Assembly: GCA_958298945.1 (NCBI GenBank)
Contig: OY282605.1
Span: 10,067,811 to 10,131,810 of the forward strand
Length of the DNA stretch: 64,000 nt
Reading direction: 5' to 3'
DNA from: Atherix ibis
Lineage: Eukaryota; Arthropoda; Insecta; Diptera; Athericidae
The translations under genes were made by a program, and so were the position numbers. Below are positions 44,916 to 58,483 of the stretch, one piece after another. Positions within the stretch are counted from its first letter, which is position 1, and every line of letters starts with the position of its first letter. The notes under the pieces are model-generated. The model made no database searches. It was not told where the DNA came from and saw only the letters and a list, made by a program, of their open reading frames with translations.

Positions 44916-47900
44916 TACGAGCAATATTGAGATAAAGTCTGCAGCTCATAAATTTGATTACTTTTCTACCAATCCTCATAATATAAAATGTCGATAATTA
45001 ACCGGAAATAAAAACATTAGCCAAGATGGGGTAAAAAATTCCAAACTATTTTATTTTCTTCATAATATGAGTAGAAAAGTAATCCTTTTCTGGGATGACC
45101 TTATAAACTTCAAGTTAATTAAACATTTTTACATTTGGCCACAATTACTCACACCAACTGAACTTTACTAGTTTCAAGTAGAATTTTATCAAATTTTCAA
45201 ATTTCATTTAAACCACATTTATCTTTGATGAACATGGTTAAATAGTAGAATAATATATCTTTGCATAAGAAAAGATCTTAACCAAATAGTAAAGGAGAAT
45301 GTTTGAAATTATCAAAAAAGGAAAAATAATGTGTAAGCACAACTTAAAATGAACGAATATCTTTCTAACTTTATACTTGGTTTCAAGTTGATATGAAATT
45401 TATTCGAAAATGAAAATCTTCCAAAGTAGCAAGTTACGATACTGCTAATATCTCATATCCGTATCCATATCAGGGCTTGTTGTACCCATCCGCATCCGTA
45501 CCCGAAATGTTGGATCATCGCAATTCCATTCTGCCATAACGTACTGCAATGTTGGTCTTGTAATATTACCAAAAATACTATATTACATAATGTGCCAGAG
45601 TCGAACAGGAACTAATTCTTGATAATATACATACTTGTAGATCTACAACAACATTTTAGCCATTTATACAGTTAATATGGACAAGTTTGCTTTAAGTCGT
45701 ATAGAAACATTTCATTGAGAAATATTGTAGCTTCTATAAATCCTGTGGCCATAGTAGAAGGAAACAAGTCCATGCGAATAGGATAGTGAGGTAATAATTG
45801 CCTGGAATGGGAATAACAGCTTTAAGATATAATTTATGTAAAAGGCAAAAGGGAAATTGTTGTGTACGCCATTTAGAAGGACCTGACTGCGATGAGATTG
45901 CAGTAAAATGTGACCTTTGTTGGAGCAACAGGATATTCAAAATTTATAGTCGGGCTTAGAAGGTGAACCGAAGAATGTTTATTATGTCATGATTCAGAAC
46001 GATGACGGATGTCATCCCTTTTCAGTTAGTAGTAGTCCGCTTCAGTTTGGCCAAAATATACCTAATAGAATTACAGTATGACCCGGAAAATGGTAGATAT
46101 TTGTTTGTCTGTCGTTTATAAGTCTTCTGGGCATTCCGGGCAACTAGCCGACATTTTTCACTTTCATTCCATTCTCCTTTCTCACTTAACCTTTTCTGTA
46201 TGATTACTTTTATTAGTATTTTTTCTTCTTGCTATTATTATTTCTTCGTTTTTTTTTTTTTTTTAATTTCAATGATTAACCATCTGGGATATAAAAGGAT
46301 TTTACACTTTTGACTAGACATCAATCATACTTAAAGATTATAAACTTTAAGAAATATTACCATTCGTTGCTGTTAACTCTGCCTTGTTTGCCTTTCTAAT
46401 TTCGTTTAAAATTTTGACAATACCCCATCACATATGCAAAGAGAGAGCCACTGGCATTTTCAGAAAGTAAGAGATTATTTTGTTGATTTTAAGGATAAGA
46501 ACAAGGATATTTTTTTTTTTTTATTAAAAAAATTGTTATCTTAGCAAAAGTGAAAAAATAAGATTAATATTATGTCTCATAAATTTGATTAATTCATTTT
46601 AAGTGTACAATGTCCTTTTAAAGGGATACCGTACTTATCTTTAAAGAAGGTGATAATTAACCTATTTTTATTTTTTTTCTTTAATGGGGGTAAAAATTAG
46701 AGAAAATTTTTTTGGATTAGTAATATTTTTGGGGGAAAAAAATGTATCTTTTTTTACAGAAAAAAGGAGCCTTAAGACCAAATTTTTCTGTAATTTCTTG
46801 ACTGTACAAATAATTTAATAATATTTCATAGCTACTCATTCAGATATTACTAAAATCTGACAATATTAGTCAAAAATGATTTATTCTCGATCGATTTGAA
46901 ATTCATATTTTCATATTAAGCACCTTTGAGCTCCTTATGTGCTTGCCCATTTTTTTTTTTTTTTTCATATAAAAATATTAACTTTTAGTCTAATAAATTA
47001 TGCTATTATTCAATGAGGCATTCTTCTAATAGCAACATTAACGTTTTGTATTTGAAAAGCTTAGAAGAAAAAAAAATTCTTGACATATTCATAAATCAAT
47101 ATTTACTTCAGATTATTTGCGATTGTTTTACATTAACAAACATTCGACAAATTGAAAGGAGGAGCCACACAAAGGGCGGAAGTTAAATCTTCCAATTGCT
47201 CCATAAATTCTTCTTTATCCTGAATTCTTTTTTTTTTTACTACAATACAATTTTTGATTAAGAATATTTAGTATTTTAGATTATATAAATATAAATACAA
47301 GTTGATGTGAGAATGTTTAATTAAAAAAAAAGAACAATCTGAGAAAATACTAATTCTAAAAAAATCTATAATTAATATTATTGAAGAAGATTTTTCTTAA
47401 AATAAGTATGAAAATTTAAAAAAAAACTATATTTTTGTAAAAGGAAATAATTTTTTTTATTAATTATCCTTAAGAAAATAATCGAAATAATATTTTGCTA
47501 GCTGAAGAATCATTCGAAATAAAATCTATTTAATGATAAAATCCCAAAACTAAGATAAAAAAAAATAGGAAATTATAATAAAATACGAAATAAATCCATT
47601 TTCATAAATCTTCAATCTTTCTATATGATATAAGAAAATGATATAAGGAGAGGGCAAACCAAAAAAAAAAAAACTCAATTTTATGTTGTAATCATGAGAT
47701 CTGCATTAATTTACCTCTGAAAACAATACTAATAATAATAAAAGGAATTATCCTTGAAAGCTATTCATCAATTCATTGTTTGAAAATTAATCTTCCCGAA
47801 CGACCAATCCGTGTACAGCATTTAATAGAAACTTAAGAAACCTTAGAGATACGAGCATACCACAAAATAGAAATGATCTTGGTCAGCCTACTTCTGATTA

Positions 47901-48360
47901 GGATGTCGTTAAATTAAGAACGTGACAAAAATACAAAATAGTCTGAAATGGGAATTGGAAACATAAGTGAACCGATGGTTTTTGATTTATTCGTTTCCGA
48001 AATAGAATAAACCACAGTTGAAGAAAAATAGGATATCTCAATTTTTTTTGGGGAGAGGGGGGGATTGTTTTTAGAATTTTATGCTTCCATTCAACTTCGA
48101 ATTGGAATTAAATAAAACACATTCAGAATAATGGTAATTGTAAAATCAACAGGGTTTATTTTTATATTGCAAATTGAATATTATTAGATAATTTTTTTAT
48201 TAATATGAAAGTTATTGATTTAGTAAATGTTGAGAGTTTTAGTGATGATTATAATACGTTCCACATTAGCTAAGAGCTTAACTTTTGGCATTATTTTTTT
48301 AAAATCTCTATCTAACCAGTGTAGAATTTGATTCACATTATCTTTGGATTAAAATACTAT
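44916..48360. other. Long AT-rich intergenic stretch, no gene seen
   Basis: No recognisable gene or transposase. 45430-46150 is of more mixed composition, but neither strand gives a recognisable protein. T-runs lie near 46250, 46510, 46950 and 47230. Confidence 0.45.
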
Positions 48361-48364
48361 TAAA

Positions 48365-51300
48365 TTTACGCCATTTTTTCCCCGCAAAACACGTGTTTTT
48401 TGTGGCATATGATGCACACAATAGAATTTAAGAACAAGCACTGTTATTTCCGTTGTTGCTGTGTACAAAAATATTCTCTTCAATATTTATTATATTACTT
48501 ATTAGTTAGGCAACCATTTCGTCATTTTTCTCAAAACACGTGCTTCATGTGGAATCTAATTGCTTGTCATATATATTGGACAAAATCTTCTTTATTATTT
48601 TAGTATTTATCGAAATATATTTTGTTCATAATTAATAGCATCTCAAATTACTTAAGGTCATAGAAATATCCACATTATTACGCCATTTTTCTCAAAACAC
48701 GTGCTTCTTGTGGAACCTAATTCCGTGGCATGTACAAAAACTATATTTTGCATTAGAATTTATTTGACAAAATCTTCTTTATTATTTTAGTATTTAGCGA
48801 AATATATTTTGTTTATTATTTTAGTATTTATTGAAATATATTTTGTTCATAATTAATAGCATCTCAAATTACTTAAGCTCATAGAAAAATCCACATTATT
48901 ACGCCATTTTTCTCAAAACACTTGTTTCTTGTGGAAACTAATTGCGTGGCATGTACAAAAATTATATTTTGCATTAGAAATTTTTTTTACAAATTCTTCT
49001 TTATTATTTTAGTATTTATTGAAATATATTTTGTTCAGAATTTATAGCATCTCGCACCATTACGCCATTTTTCTCAAAACACGTGCTTCTTGTGGAACCT
49101 AATTCCGTGGCATGTACAAAAACTATATTTTGCATTAGAATTTTTTTGACAAAATCTTCTTAATTATTTTAGTATTTATCGAAATATATTTTGTTTATTA
49201 TTTTAGTATTTATTAAAATATATTTTGTTCATAATTAATAGCATCTCAAATTACTTAAGCTCATAGAAAAATTCACATTATTACGCCATTTTTCTCAAAA
49301 CACTTGTTTCTTGTGGAAACTAATTCCGTGGCATGTAGAAAAATTATATTTTGCATTAGAAATTTTTTTTACAAATTCTTCTTTATTATTTTAGTATTTA
49401 TTGAAATATATTTTGTTCAGAATTTATAGCATCTCGCACCATTACGCCATTTTTCTCAAAACACGTGCTTCTTGTGGAACCTAATTCCGTGGCATGTACA
49501 AAAACTATATTTTGCATTAGAATTTTTTTGACAAAATCTTCTTAATTATTTTAGTATTTATCGAAATATATTTTGTTTATTATTTTAGTATTTATTGAAA
49601 TATATTTTGTTCATAATTAATAGCATCTCAAATTACTTAAGCTCATAGAAAAATTCACATTATTACGCCATTTTTCTCAAAACACTTGTTTCTTGTGGAA
49701 ACTAATTCCGTGGCATGTAGAAAAATTATATTTTGCATTAGAAATTTTTTGACAAAATCTTATTTATTATTTTAGTATTTATCGGAATATATTTTGTTCA
49801 TAATTAATAGCATTTCAAATTACTTAAAGTCACAGAAATATCGACATCATTACGCCATTTTTCTCAAAACACGTGCTTCTTGTGGAACCTAATTCCGTGG
49901 CATGTACAAAAACTATATTTTGCATTAGAATTTATTTGACAAAATCTTCTTTATTATTTTTGTATTTATCGAAATATATTTTGTTTATTATTTTAGTATT
50001 TATTGAAATATATTTTGTTCATAATTAATAGCATCTCAAATTACTTAAGCTCATAGAAAAATCCACATTATTACGCCATTTTTCTCAAAACACTTTTTTC
50101 TTGTGGAAACTAATGCCACGCAGTACAAAAATTATATTTTGCATTACAAATTTTTTGACACAATCTTCTTCATTATTTTAGTATTTATTGAAATATGTTT
50201 TATTCAGAATTTATAGCATCTCAAACTATTAAAGGTCACAGAAATATATTTTGTTCAGAATTTATAGCATCTCACACCATTACGCCATTTTTCTCAAAAC
50301 ACGTGCTTCTTGTGGAACCTAATTCCGTGGCATGTACAAAAATTATATTTTGCATTAGAAATTTTTTGACAATATCTTCTTTATTATTTTAGTGTTTACC
50401 AAAATATATTTTGTTTACAATTTATGGCATCTCAAATTACTTAAGGTCATAGAAATATCCACATCATTATGCCATTTTTCTCAAAACACGTGCTTCTTGT
50501 GGAACCTAATTCCGTGGCATGTACAAAAATTATATTTTGCATTAGAAATTTTTTGACAATATCTTCTATATTATTTTAGTATTTATTGAAATATATTATG
50601 TTCACAATTTATTTATAGCATCTCAAACTACTTAAGCTCACAGAAATATCCACATCATTACGGCATTTTTCTCAAAACACGTGTTTCACGTGGAATCTGA
50701 TGATTTAGTTGGTTGATACATTTTCTTAAAGAGGTTTATCAGTATTGATCTTTATTAAATAAATCGTCTTCATTGTTTTAATATTTATCAAAGTATAATT
50801 TATTCAAAATTTATTAGATTCTATATTTTTTAAGATCCACACTCTCATACCATTTTCCTCGAGGTATGTGTTTCATGTGAAATCTTTAATATACTATATA
50901 TAAAAAAGTTGGTTAACATAAATTTTTTAAAAAAGCTCTTTTATAGTCTTACCATTTTTTTAAATGTTTTTTATATTAATTATATTCCCCATTAGCTAAG
51001 CAACCATAGTTGATCAAACTCACACGATATTTTTTTCAAGACACGTGTTCCATGTGCAACCTTAATGCTTGGCGTATACAAAAATTTTATTTGCAATTGG
51101 AAATTTTTGAAATAATCTTTATTATTATTGAAGTGTTTATTTAGGCAAAATTTATTACAATCCACATTGCTTAAGGTCATAGAAATATCCATAAAAAATT
51201 ATTCAAAATCTATATATGCGTCTTATGTGGAATCGGATACTTTTGTGTTAACATACATATTTTTTCTTAAAAATGCATGAGGATTCTCAATACTAATGGT

Positions 51301-51900
51301 CAAAGAACTATGCACACCTGCACGCTATTTTCCTCACTGCATGCGTCTTTTGTGGAACCTGATGCTTAATATATTTTTTAAGTGGTTTTTAATTGCTTTT
51401 TTAAAACGACTTTTTGGTAAAATTTTCTTCATTGTTTTAGTATTTATCAAAAATAAAAAATTTATTCAAAATTTGTTAGATTCCAAATTTCTTAAGATCA
51501 TAGGGCTATCCACACTCTGGAACCATTTTTTACGAGGCTTCTGTCTCGTGTGGAATTAGTTGTTACCGTTTCTTTTAAATTTTATTAAAACTTTTTTAAA
51601 AATTCTTTTTAATATTATAGAGTTTTTGATATTAAAATATATTTTATACAGAAATTGTTAGATTCTACATTTCTTAAAATCACAGAGGTATCCACACCCT
51701 TGGATAATTTTTTACGGTGCTTTTGTCTCATGTGGAATTGACTAACTTTTATTAAAACTTTTTTTTTTAATTCTATTTAATGTTATAAAGTATATTAAAA
51801 TATATTTTGTTCAGAATTTATTAGTTTCCACATTTATTAAGGTAATATGACTGTTAACACCCTGACGCCATTTTTATTGCAAAATAACCTGCATTTGGTG
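48365..51900 (+). repeat. Tandem array of about 160-220-bp monomers with CACGTG/CACTTG alternation
   Basis: Each monomer contains TACGCCATTTTTCTCAAAAC followed by ACGTGCTTCTTGTGGAACC or ACTTGTTTCTTGTGGAAAC, then GTGGCATGTACAAAAA, TATATTTTGCATTAGAA and GAAATATATTTTGTTCA. Starts of the anchor are at 48680, 48901, 49062, 49283, 49443, 49664, 49852, 50073, 50282, 50469 and 50660. Between 48680 and 49664, intervals alternate 221 and 160-161 bp, so the true repeat there is a 381-382 bp dimer. Units before 48600 and after 50700 become steadily more divergent, and the last recognisable one is near 51870. There is no coding region; the open frames are repeat-derived. Confidence 0.93.
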
Positions 51901-52599
51901 TATGATGTTTATATGATTTTATAAAAACGAACCAATGGGGTGTGTTGAATACATAAAAATTTCGTTCCACATCCCATCTGCTTATAAAAGTTTCGCTTAA
52001 TGGTTTAGTAACTATCATTTACTGTAAGTAATTTTACGCCCAAAAATTAATGACATTTAAAAGAAAATTTAATATAGCAACATTTTCATAACATAAATTT
52101 AATTACAATAACCAACCTTTCATAGTAAATTCATATATTTCTATATAAGAAAACATAATTACATGTTATATTTAAATTGATTAGTAAATTATTTCTGTAT
52201 TTCAATAATATCCTCAAGGTAAATTTCTAATTATCTGAAATCGATTTATTATAAGAAACAAATTTTAAGGGGAGAATGTTTAAGTGCATGTACAAATATA
52301 TATGTGAATATTAACTATTGACCTAGAGGCTATTTTAATAATTATATAGAATTTCTGATAACTGAAATTTAATACAAATTTAAGTAATTAGAGTTATGAA
52401 AATTTTGATAATATAAATCGAATAGAAAATAAAAAGATTTGAAATTTTTCTTTTAAATTAGAATAAAAATATCACTTTTAGATGAAAATACTAATTTTTT
52501 TTTTGCTACACTTTAGGGCAAAACACCTCCATTTAACACAAAATATTATAGGGCTATCTGTTAGGGCTGAAGCCAACTAACTATTCATCAATATTAAAG
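51901..52599. other. AT-rich spacer, no gene seen
   Basis: No feature could be supported. Confidence 0.45.
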
Positions 52600-53420
52600 T
52601 TGAGTATGCTAGCAAGGCCAGTGCTTCTATGAGATAATTCGGCATTCCGGAGAAATTAATGTGATTAACTAGGGTGACCTTAACAAGTATGTGAGAGAGG
52701 ATTAAAGCATAGGATCACCATAAGAACCCTTAACATCCATAGCTTACTTTGATGCGTTCTCTTAAAAAAAATGACTTGTGTCGCAGAGACTAAGATCAAG
52801 GTCACCATGCTCATCAGGTCTGTCTAGAATATAGACAACATCGATATTATGCGACATTAATAAAAAAACTGTACGTGAAGCTTTCACCATGATTAGGGCG
52901 GCTACAAAAAATTTAGGGCTGCATATTAATGAAGGCATAGCAGATTAGTTGCGATGGAGTTGTTGGCTTTGAAGATAAGACAACACCAACGAGCACTAAA
53001 TGCATATAATTAGAATACTATAGGTTTCGGAAGATTTGAATCAGTTTATTTACTTGGTTTAAGGTTCTCAAGCCGATAGCAACGTGCATGAACAAATTCG
53101 CACACGACTGCTGGCTATGAAATTTTTTTTTTTTTTTTATGTGAAGTCTCTAAAACGAGAGCCAGAGGCTATTGTGTATTTCCACGACCAGCAAGAAAAA
53201 AAATCGAGTCTTGCTGGTTTTCAGGAATTTTTTTTTTAAATGAACTTTTGGATCCTCAAAAATTTCTTAGACGCATTCGAGAATCGAATTTTACAAAGTT
53301 TCTTAAGCCCTCTTTATGAGGAGTAATAATACCGAAGCCTGATTTACGATGACACCATAGAGTGCTACCATGACCGTCTAGATTTAAAGCTTGATTTATG
53401 ACTAAAAGCAAATAGCAAAA
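52600..53420 (+). pseudogene. Non-LTR reverse transcriptase remnant
   Basis: Plus-strand blocks across frames are FGIPEKLM.LTRVTLTS at 52638-52690, DNIDIM (in the place of ADDIDII) with TVREAFTMIRAATKNLGLHI (quoted to 20) near 52840-52930, YLLGLRFSS near 53050, EQIRTRLLAM near 53090-53120 and FLDAFENRILQSFLSPLYEE near 53260-53320. These follow the order palm, thumb, C-terminal region seen in many insect non-LTR polyproteins. T- and A-runs at 53123-53140 and 53230 have grown within it. There are many stops. The second catalytic Asp of the YADD motif appears to be Asn. Confidence 0.7.
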
Positions 53421-53539
53421 GAAATAATCAAATATTTTTTAAAAAGGGGCTTTTCAAAAGGTATGCTCAATCTTTGACCTTCAAAAGGTATGTTTTTGGT
53501 TAAATAATTATGTAAATAGTCTTAAGAGCTTTCTTTCCA

Positions 53540-54045
53540 TCGGGGAAAACTTTTTGTGTGGTGTGGTTTTTAGTCAGGCGGGTTTATGGGTCCGCATAGC
53601 TTTTGAAAGGAGGCTTATATCTGGTGTGGATTTTGGTCAGCAGGGATTATAGGTCCGGTAACACAAAAAAACTCATTAGTGGTAGAAAACCACTCCTCTA
53701 AATCTTTCAATTATTTTTTTATCGCCTTCAATGTTTATAAATGATCTAACCTCAAAAGAGCCTCACTTGTTTTACATTTTTGTTTATTTTTTGATATTGA
53801 AAGTCTCACTAAGTGAAGATCACGCGACTGTAACTGTCAATGGCGAGAGGTATCGAGTGATGATAGCAGATTTTGTTTCGGTATCAATTGAATTATATGG
53901 GCTTGGACAATATCCGGGTCCAACAATATTGTAGACAAAGTTGCCACGACATGTTATTTTAAGACATGCAAATGTCAGCTAGCTACCATGATAGTGCGAT
54001 TTAACGCCCTTAGACTTTTTTCTATGAAGCTACATTCAATGAATG
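53540..54045 (+). pseudogene. DD41D mariner fragment interrupted by a D34D-type unit
   Basis: VWCGF.SGGFMGP at about 53566-53605 is followed by a second, similar LVWILVSRDYR-frame copy of the same block (GGTGTGGATTTTGGTCAGC at 53620). About 53665-53820 is then a unit of the family at 55.97-59.04 kb (AAAACTCATTAGTGG, CTTTCAATTATTTTT, CCTCAAAAGAGCCTCACTTG). The DD41D reading resumes with ATVTVNGERYRVMIADF (53826-53876), LDNIRVQQY and finally CDLTPLDFFL near 53999-54030 with the third Asp. The second Asp is apparently Tyr. Confidence 0.65.
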
Positions 54046-54053
54046 GTCTTTCC

Positions 54054-54270
54054 CAGGGGTGGGCCTATATGAGGTTAAAGAGAGCCACATTCCTAGTTGT
54101 CATTCTAGAACGTTTCATTTACTTATTAAATTAGGCAAAATTTTGAAAAAAGTTTTGAAATAATAATTTCATTGTGAACTACCCTTAACTTAACAAAGAG
54201 TCGTATATGGCTCTCAGAGCCGCATCAGCCGCATATGGTTCTGAAAGCCACATCATTCTAAATGGGATCA
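54054..54270 (+). repeat. hAT-like terminal sequence
   Basis: CAGGGGTGGGCCTATATGAG at 54054, followed by GAGAGCCACATTCC and, near 54195-54250, ATGGCTCTCAGAGCCGCAT and ATATGGTTCTGAAAGCCACA. CAGGGGTGGGC plus repeated GGCTCT/GCCACA is the usual look of hAT-type ends. No transposase was seen. Confidence 0.5.
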
Positions 54271-55969
54271 CTTCCTGGAAAAGATTTTGATTTTTTTTTA
54301 CATAACTATTTTTTAAGAGTTATTATTTTTTTTTAATAAAATATAAACAATTTACAACAGTGTGATTATAGAAACGGCACGTGACCTAAAACATTTGTGC
54401 GGTTTAAAATTTATGCGATAATCTTTTTACTTGCATGACTTAAAATTGATTTTTTTTCTGTTTTCAAAATTTTCATTTATACCATTAAATATTTAAATTA
54501 ACAATAGAATAATTAAATTGATATGGAATTATTAAAAATAATATTTTCATAATTTAAATGGCAGCAATAATAGAAATCCGTCAAAAGTACAAAACTATTC
54601 ATAGTCAAATAAGCGGTATTAGTATGGACATTTGTGTGGACAGATTGTGTGAAATATTTAAATTTATTATTGTTACCATATTATTCCTCCAACAGGATAA
54701 AATAATTGCTGCAATTTTTCAACTTGATTATTTAGAGGATTAGCAGTCATACTGTTAGATATTGTGTATTTTGCGGAATACCATGGAGAATAGAGTAGAA
54801 ATGGTGACGTTTTAAACATATTGTTGCGTCCGGTTTGAAACAAATGTGGCCGCAATTCGTTCTCATGAATTTCGTTGAGAGGTGGAAGTTGATGTCAGCT
54901 ATACCGGAAACTGGGTTACCAAAATCAAATTTGGATTTTGGGCTATTCTGCGGACATTTATGCACCATTCATTTTAAGTTTCCGCATTTCACAGATGTGT
55001 GAATTTATGTGGAACAAAGCGCATAATTATAAATATTCGAGATTAAAGCTAGGATATTTTACCAAGACTGACGGTTTTTATTTTTGTAGACAAAGCAAAA
55101 AAAAAAAATATTCAACATAATTTTCTATTCAGGGATATCTAATGCCGAAATATTTTTCACCCTCTCTCTGCGGAAGAAGTTTAAATAAATTTTTAATGTC
55201 AGTTTAGTTCTAAAGGGGTTTCGTTCGGGTACGTCATTCATCAAGAGTACACAGGATAACGAAATGAAGTCAGTAAAATGCCAAAAGCATTTCTTATTGT
55301 TCCAGTATTCCTTTTATTAATTTAAAAGGCTCATATTCAATTTTATTGTATATTAGTGAACGCATTTTCCTTTCAAAATAATAAGACAGACAGAATAGAA
55401 ATACTTCATGTCCGTTTTTTGTGCATTCTTTTTCTTCTTCTATTTTGTACATTTTTTCCAACCAATCGCATACATATTTAAAAGGATTTCTTTCGATCCT
55501 TTTAAATGTAAATACATTTTTAGGGGTTGTATTGTTATTAATTTTTCAAAAAAGAAAAGAAAGATAGTAGAACTTTTCCATAAAGAAGTTTATTTAAAAT
55601 TTATGAAATGATCTTAGCCGTTCATTGTTCATGTTTTATTTTCTTTTTTTTCTTTTACATTTTTACGATTTAAAATTTACCTTTAAAGACTTTGACATAT
55701 TAAATTTTGGAGAACATCAATTGAATGTCGAATAAAAATATTTAAAATAGGGTATAGTATTATAGTTTTAGTTATTTTTTCAGTCAACCTTTATAATCTG
55801 TCAAATATTTGACCTTTCCAAAAAAATATTATTTATTTTTAATGATTTTCCCGTTCTTTAAAAAATTCGCAAACATTTATTGTGTTTCCTATTAATAATC
55901 TGTGTAAGCATTTTGAATTTGTTTTTAATATTGGTAGGATGAAGGACATGAGAATTAAAATTTTCATTT
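54271..55969. other. AT-rich intergenic sequence, no gene seen
   Basis: Nothing recognisable. 54740-55060 is less AT-rich and slightly open on both strands but without domains. Confidence 0.45.
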
Positions 55970-57374
55970 GGAACAATTTTATTTTATTTTTATACATCAA
56001 TTTTATCATTTTCAAAGTAGTTTCCTTAAGGAGCTTTGGACCGATGGAGGCATCGTTGTTTTCACTTTTCATATTAGTTCTGAAAGGCTTCAACCCGAAT
56101 TGCCTTCAGCTACTCGGTTACACTCCTTTGGCTATTATCGACAATATCAAAATGTCCTTTTAATAATTTTTTTCTTGTTGTCGGATACAAATAAATTGAA
56201 AGGTACGAAGCCACAGGAATTGTTGTTCTTTTGAAAAAAAAACCATTTTGGTGGAGACAGCCAAATATTCATGATGTCCAATGTGACGAGGTGAATCCGT
56301 CTTTTGAGCCTTTTAATAACTTCTTTATAAAGGACGATCTGACTTCACTCACTCCATATTATTACAAGTTTTTAATGTTGAAAAGCTTTGTTCGATCAAG
56401 GTACGTCTTCCATTGCATTTTCGCGCTCCAAAAAAAATCTCGGCAGTTAAATTTTTTGGTTGTTATCGGCTGTACCAGGATGATATCCTTTCAAGTATTT
56501 TTTAATCTGTGAAAAAAAAAAAAACGGACTACAATTACGTAAATAGGGGATCCGGGGAACTACTGGAATTTTTTTCCCGACAAAAACTCATTGGCTCGAT
56601 CTGACGTAGAAAATCCTTCTTCTAAATTTTTCAAGGACTTTTTTATCTACTTTAATGTTAATTAATGATCTAACCGCAAAAGAACCTCATTCGTTTTACA
56701 CTTTTATTTTGGTTTTGATATTGAAACATTCCGTGAGCGAGGTTCGTCTTTCTCTGCTTCTCGAAGCTCCAAAAAAAGCACCTCAGTTAGAATTGTTTAG
56801 ATGATACCGACAGTACCAATATGAAATCCTTTCACGTCGTTCTTGATTTCGGAAAATAAAAAATGTCATGCGGACTGAAATCAAGTAAAAAGCAGTACTT
56901 AGGATATAAAAGAAAGCCACCTAAACTTAAATCAGATGAAGATGGGTCTTCGGAATCTCTTTTTTCAACCAAAAAAAGGGTCTTGGGAATATCTGAGGGA
57001 TGTAGCCAAATATTTTCAATAGTCGATCTAATGCATAGAACTCCTTTTTTTGAGCATTTTAAGGACTTTTATATCAGCTTTAATTGTCTGACCTCATAAA
57101 AACCGTTACTCATTCTAAACTTTCCCCATAAAAGCTCTTATTTGCTTTACCGCTTCACAGGGAAACCATTACTCATTCTAAATTTTCCTCATAAAAACGG
57201 GGTTCTTATTTCACCGCTTCTCAGGGATCCAAAAAAAAATGGACGATTATATTCGTTTGGATGTTGTATAGTTTTTTTACGTATTGTATTTTTTTTTACC
57301 TTGGGGAATTAAACAAAGACACATGGGCTTTAATTACGAAAAAAGAAAGCTTGAGGACCCACAAAAATTCATTT

Positions 57375-58410
57375 TAGTTTTGTGCCAGAAAAATAGCATA
57401 TCCGGGAAGCTCTGTTTTTCTGCTTCAATTTGAAGAAATCGGCTGCCGAATCGCATCGAATGCTTTTAGAGGCCTATGGTGACAGTGCTTTATCGGAAAC
57501 CACGTGCCGAGATTGGTTTCGTCCGTTCAAAGACGACGATTTTGACTTGTGGGACAAGAAGCGTGAAAATCGGCCTAGGAAGGTTAAGGACCATCAATTG
57601 CAGGCTCTTTTGGACTAAGACGATACCAAATCGGAAAAAATGCTCACAGAGCAACTGGGTGTTACTGAACAGCCAATTCCATGCGTTTGCGTACCATGGG
57701 GAAGATTGAAAAGATCGAAAAATGGGTGCCGCATGAATTGAACGATAGGCAGATGGAGCGACGCCAAAACACATGCGAAATCTTGCTCGCCAAACAAAAA
57801 AAAAGTCGTTCCTGCATCGGATTGTGACAGGCGATAAAAAGTGGATATATTTGGAGAATCCGAAAGGCAAGTAATCGTGGGTTGGTCCCGGCCAACCATC
57901 AACATCTTCCTCAAAACCAAATCGCTTCGGACGGAAACCGATGCTGTGCGTTTGGTGGAATCAGCATGGTATCGTCTACTATGAGATGTTGAAACCTGGT
58001 GAAACTGTAAATACCTACCGCTATCACCAACAACTAATCAAATTGCACCGTGCTCTGTGTGAAAAAAGGACGGATTATAAACAAAGACATGACAAGCTGA
58101 TTTTCCTCCACGACAACGCACCATCGCACACATTCAAAATGGTCCGAAACTACTTGGAGACACTCAGCTGGGAGGTGCTATCCCACCCCGCTTATTCAAC
58201 AGACCTGGCCCCTCCCGACTACCACCAGTTTTCGGCGACTGACCACGCGATCGCTGAGCAGCACTTCGATTCTTACGAAGACGTCCGAAAATGGCTTGAT
58301 GAGTGGTTTGCCTCGAAAGAGAAGGATTTTTTTTTGGCGTGTTATCCATAAATTGCCCGAAAGACGGGAAAAATATGTAGCTAGCGAGGGCAAGTACTTT
58401 GAATAAATTT
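57375..58410 (+). pseudogene. Mos1-type mariner transposase, copy C, stops and frameshifts
   Basis: The frame holds TAG at 57394-57396 and TAA at 57616-57618 (after LQALLD), with further frameshifts between 57650 and 57870. The second half is well kept: LCVWWNQHGIVYYEML, LIFLHDNAPSHTFKM (second Asp), HPAYSTDLAPPDYHQF. The third Asp lies 34 residues later, which confirms D34D spacing. KWLDEWFASKEKDFF follows before a T-run frameshift at 58326-58334. The first catalytic Asp region reads VTGDKKWIYL in another frame. Unlike copies A and B it lacks the deletion before the third Asp, since it reads CTGGGAGGTG. Confidence 0.9.
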
Positions 58411-58483
58411 GTTTTTGCTTTCTATGAAAAAAAACATGAGGTTTTTTGACTAAAAAACAGCGGGTTTAGGCTTATACACCTGG
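57375..58483 (+). mobile_element. Mos1-type mariner, copy C, 5'-truncated
   Basis: The 3' terminal repeat is complete: AACAGCGGGTTTAGGCTTAT, then ACACCTGG ending at 58483, followed by TA. The 5' end begins only at TAGTTTTGTGCCAG, the second or third codon of the transposase, so the 5' terminal repeat, leader and start codon are missing. It interrupts the mariner-derived tandem array. Confidence 0.9.

Noticed and set aside
48365..51900. CRISPR-like array of repeats and spacers
   Set aside because: The repeats are 160-220 bp long monomers with related sequence throughout, not short identical repeats with unique spacers, and the genome is eukaryotic.
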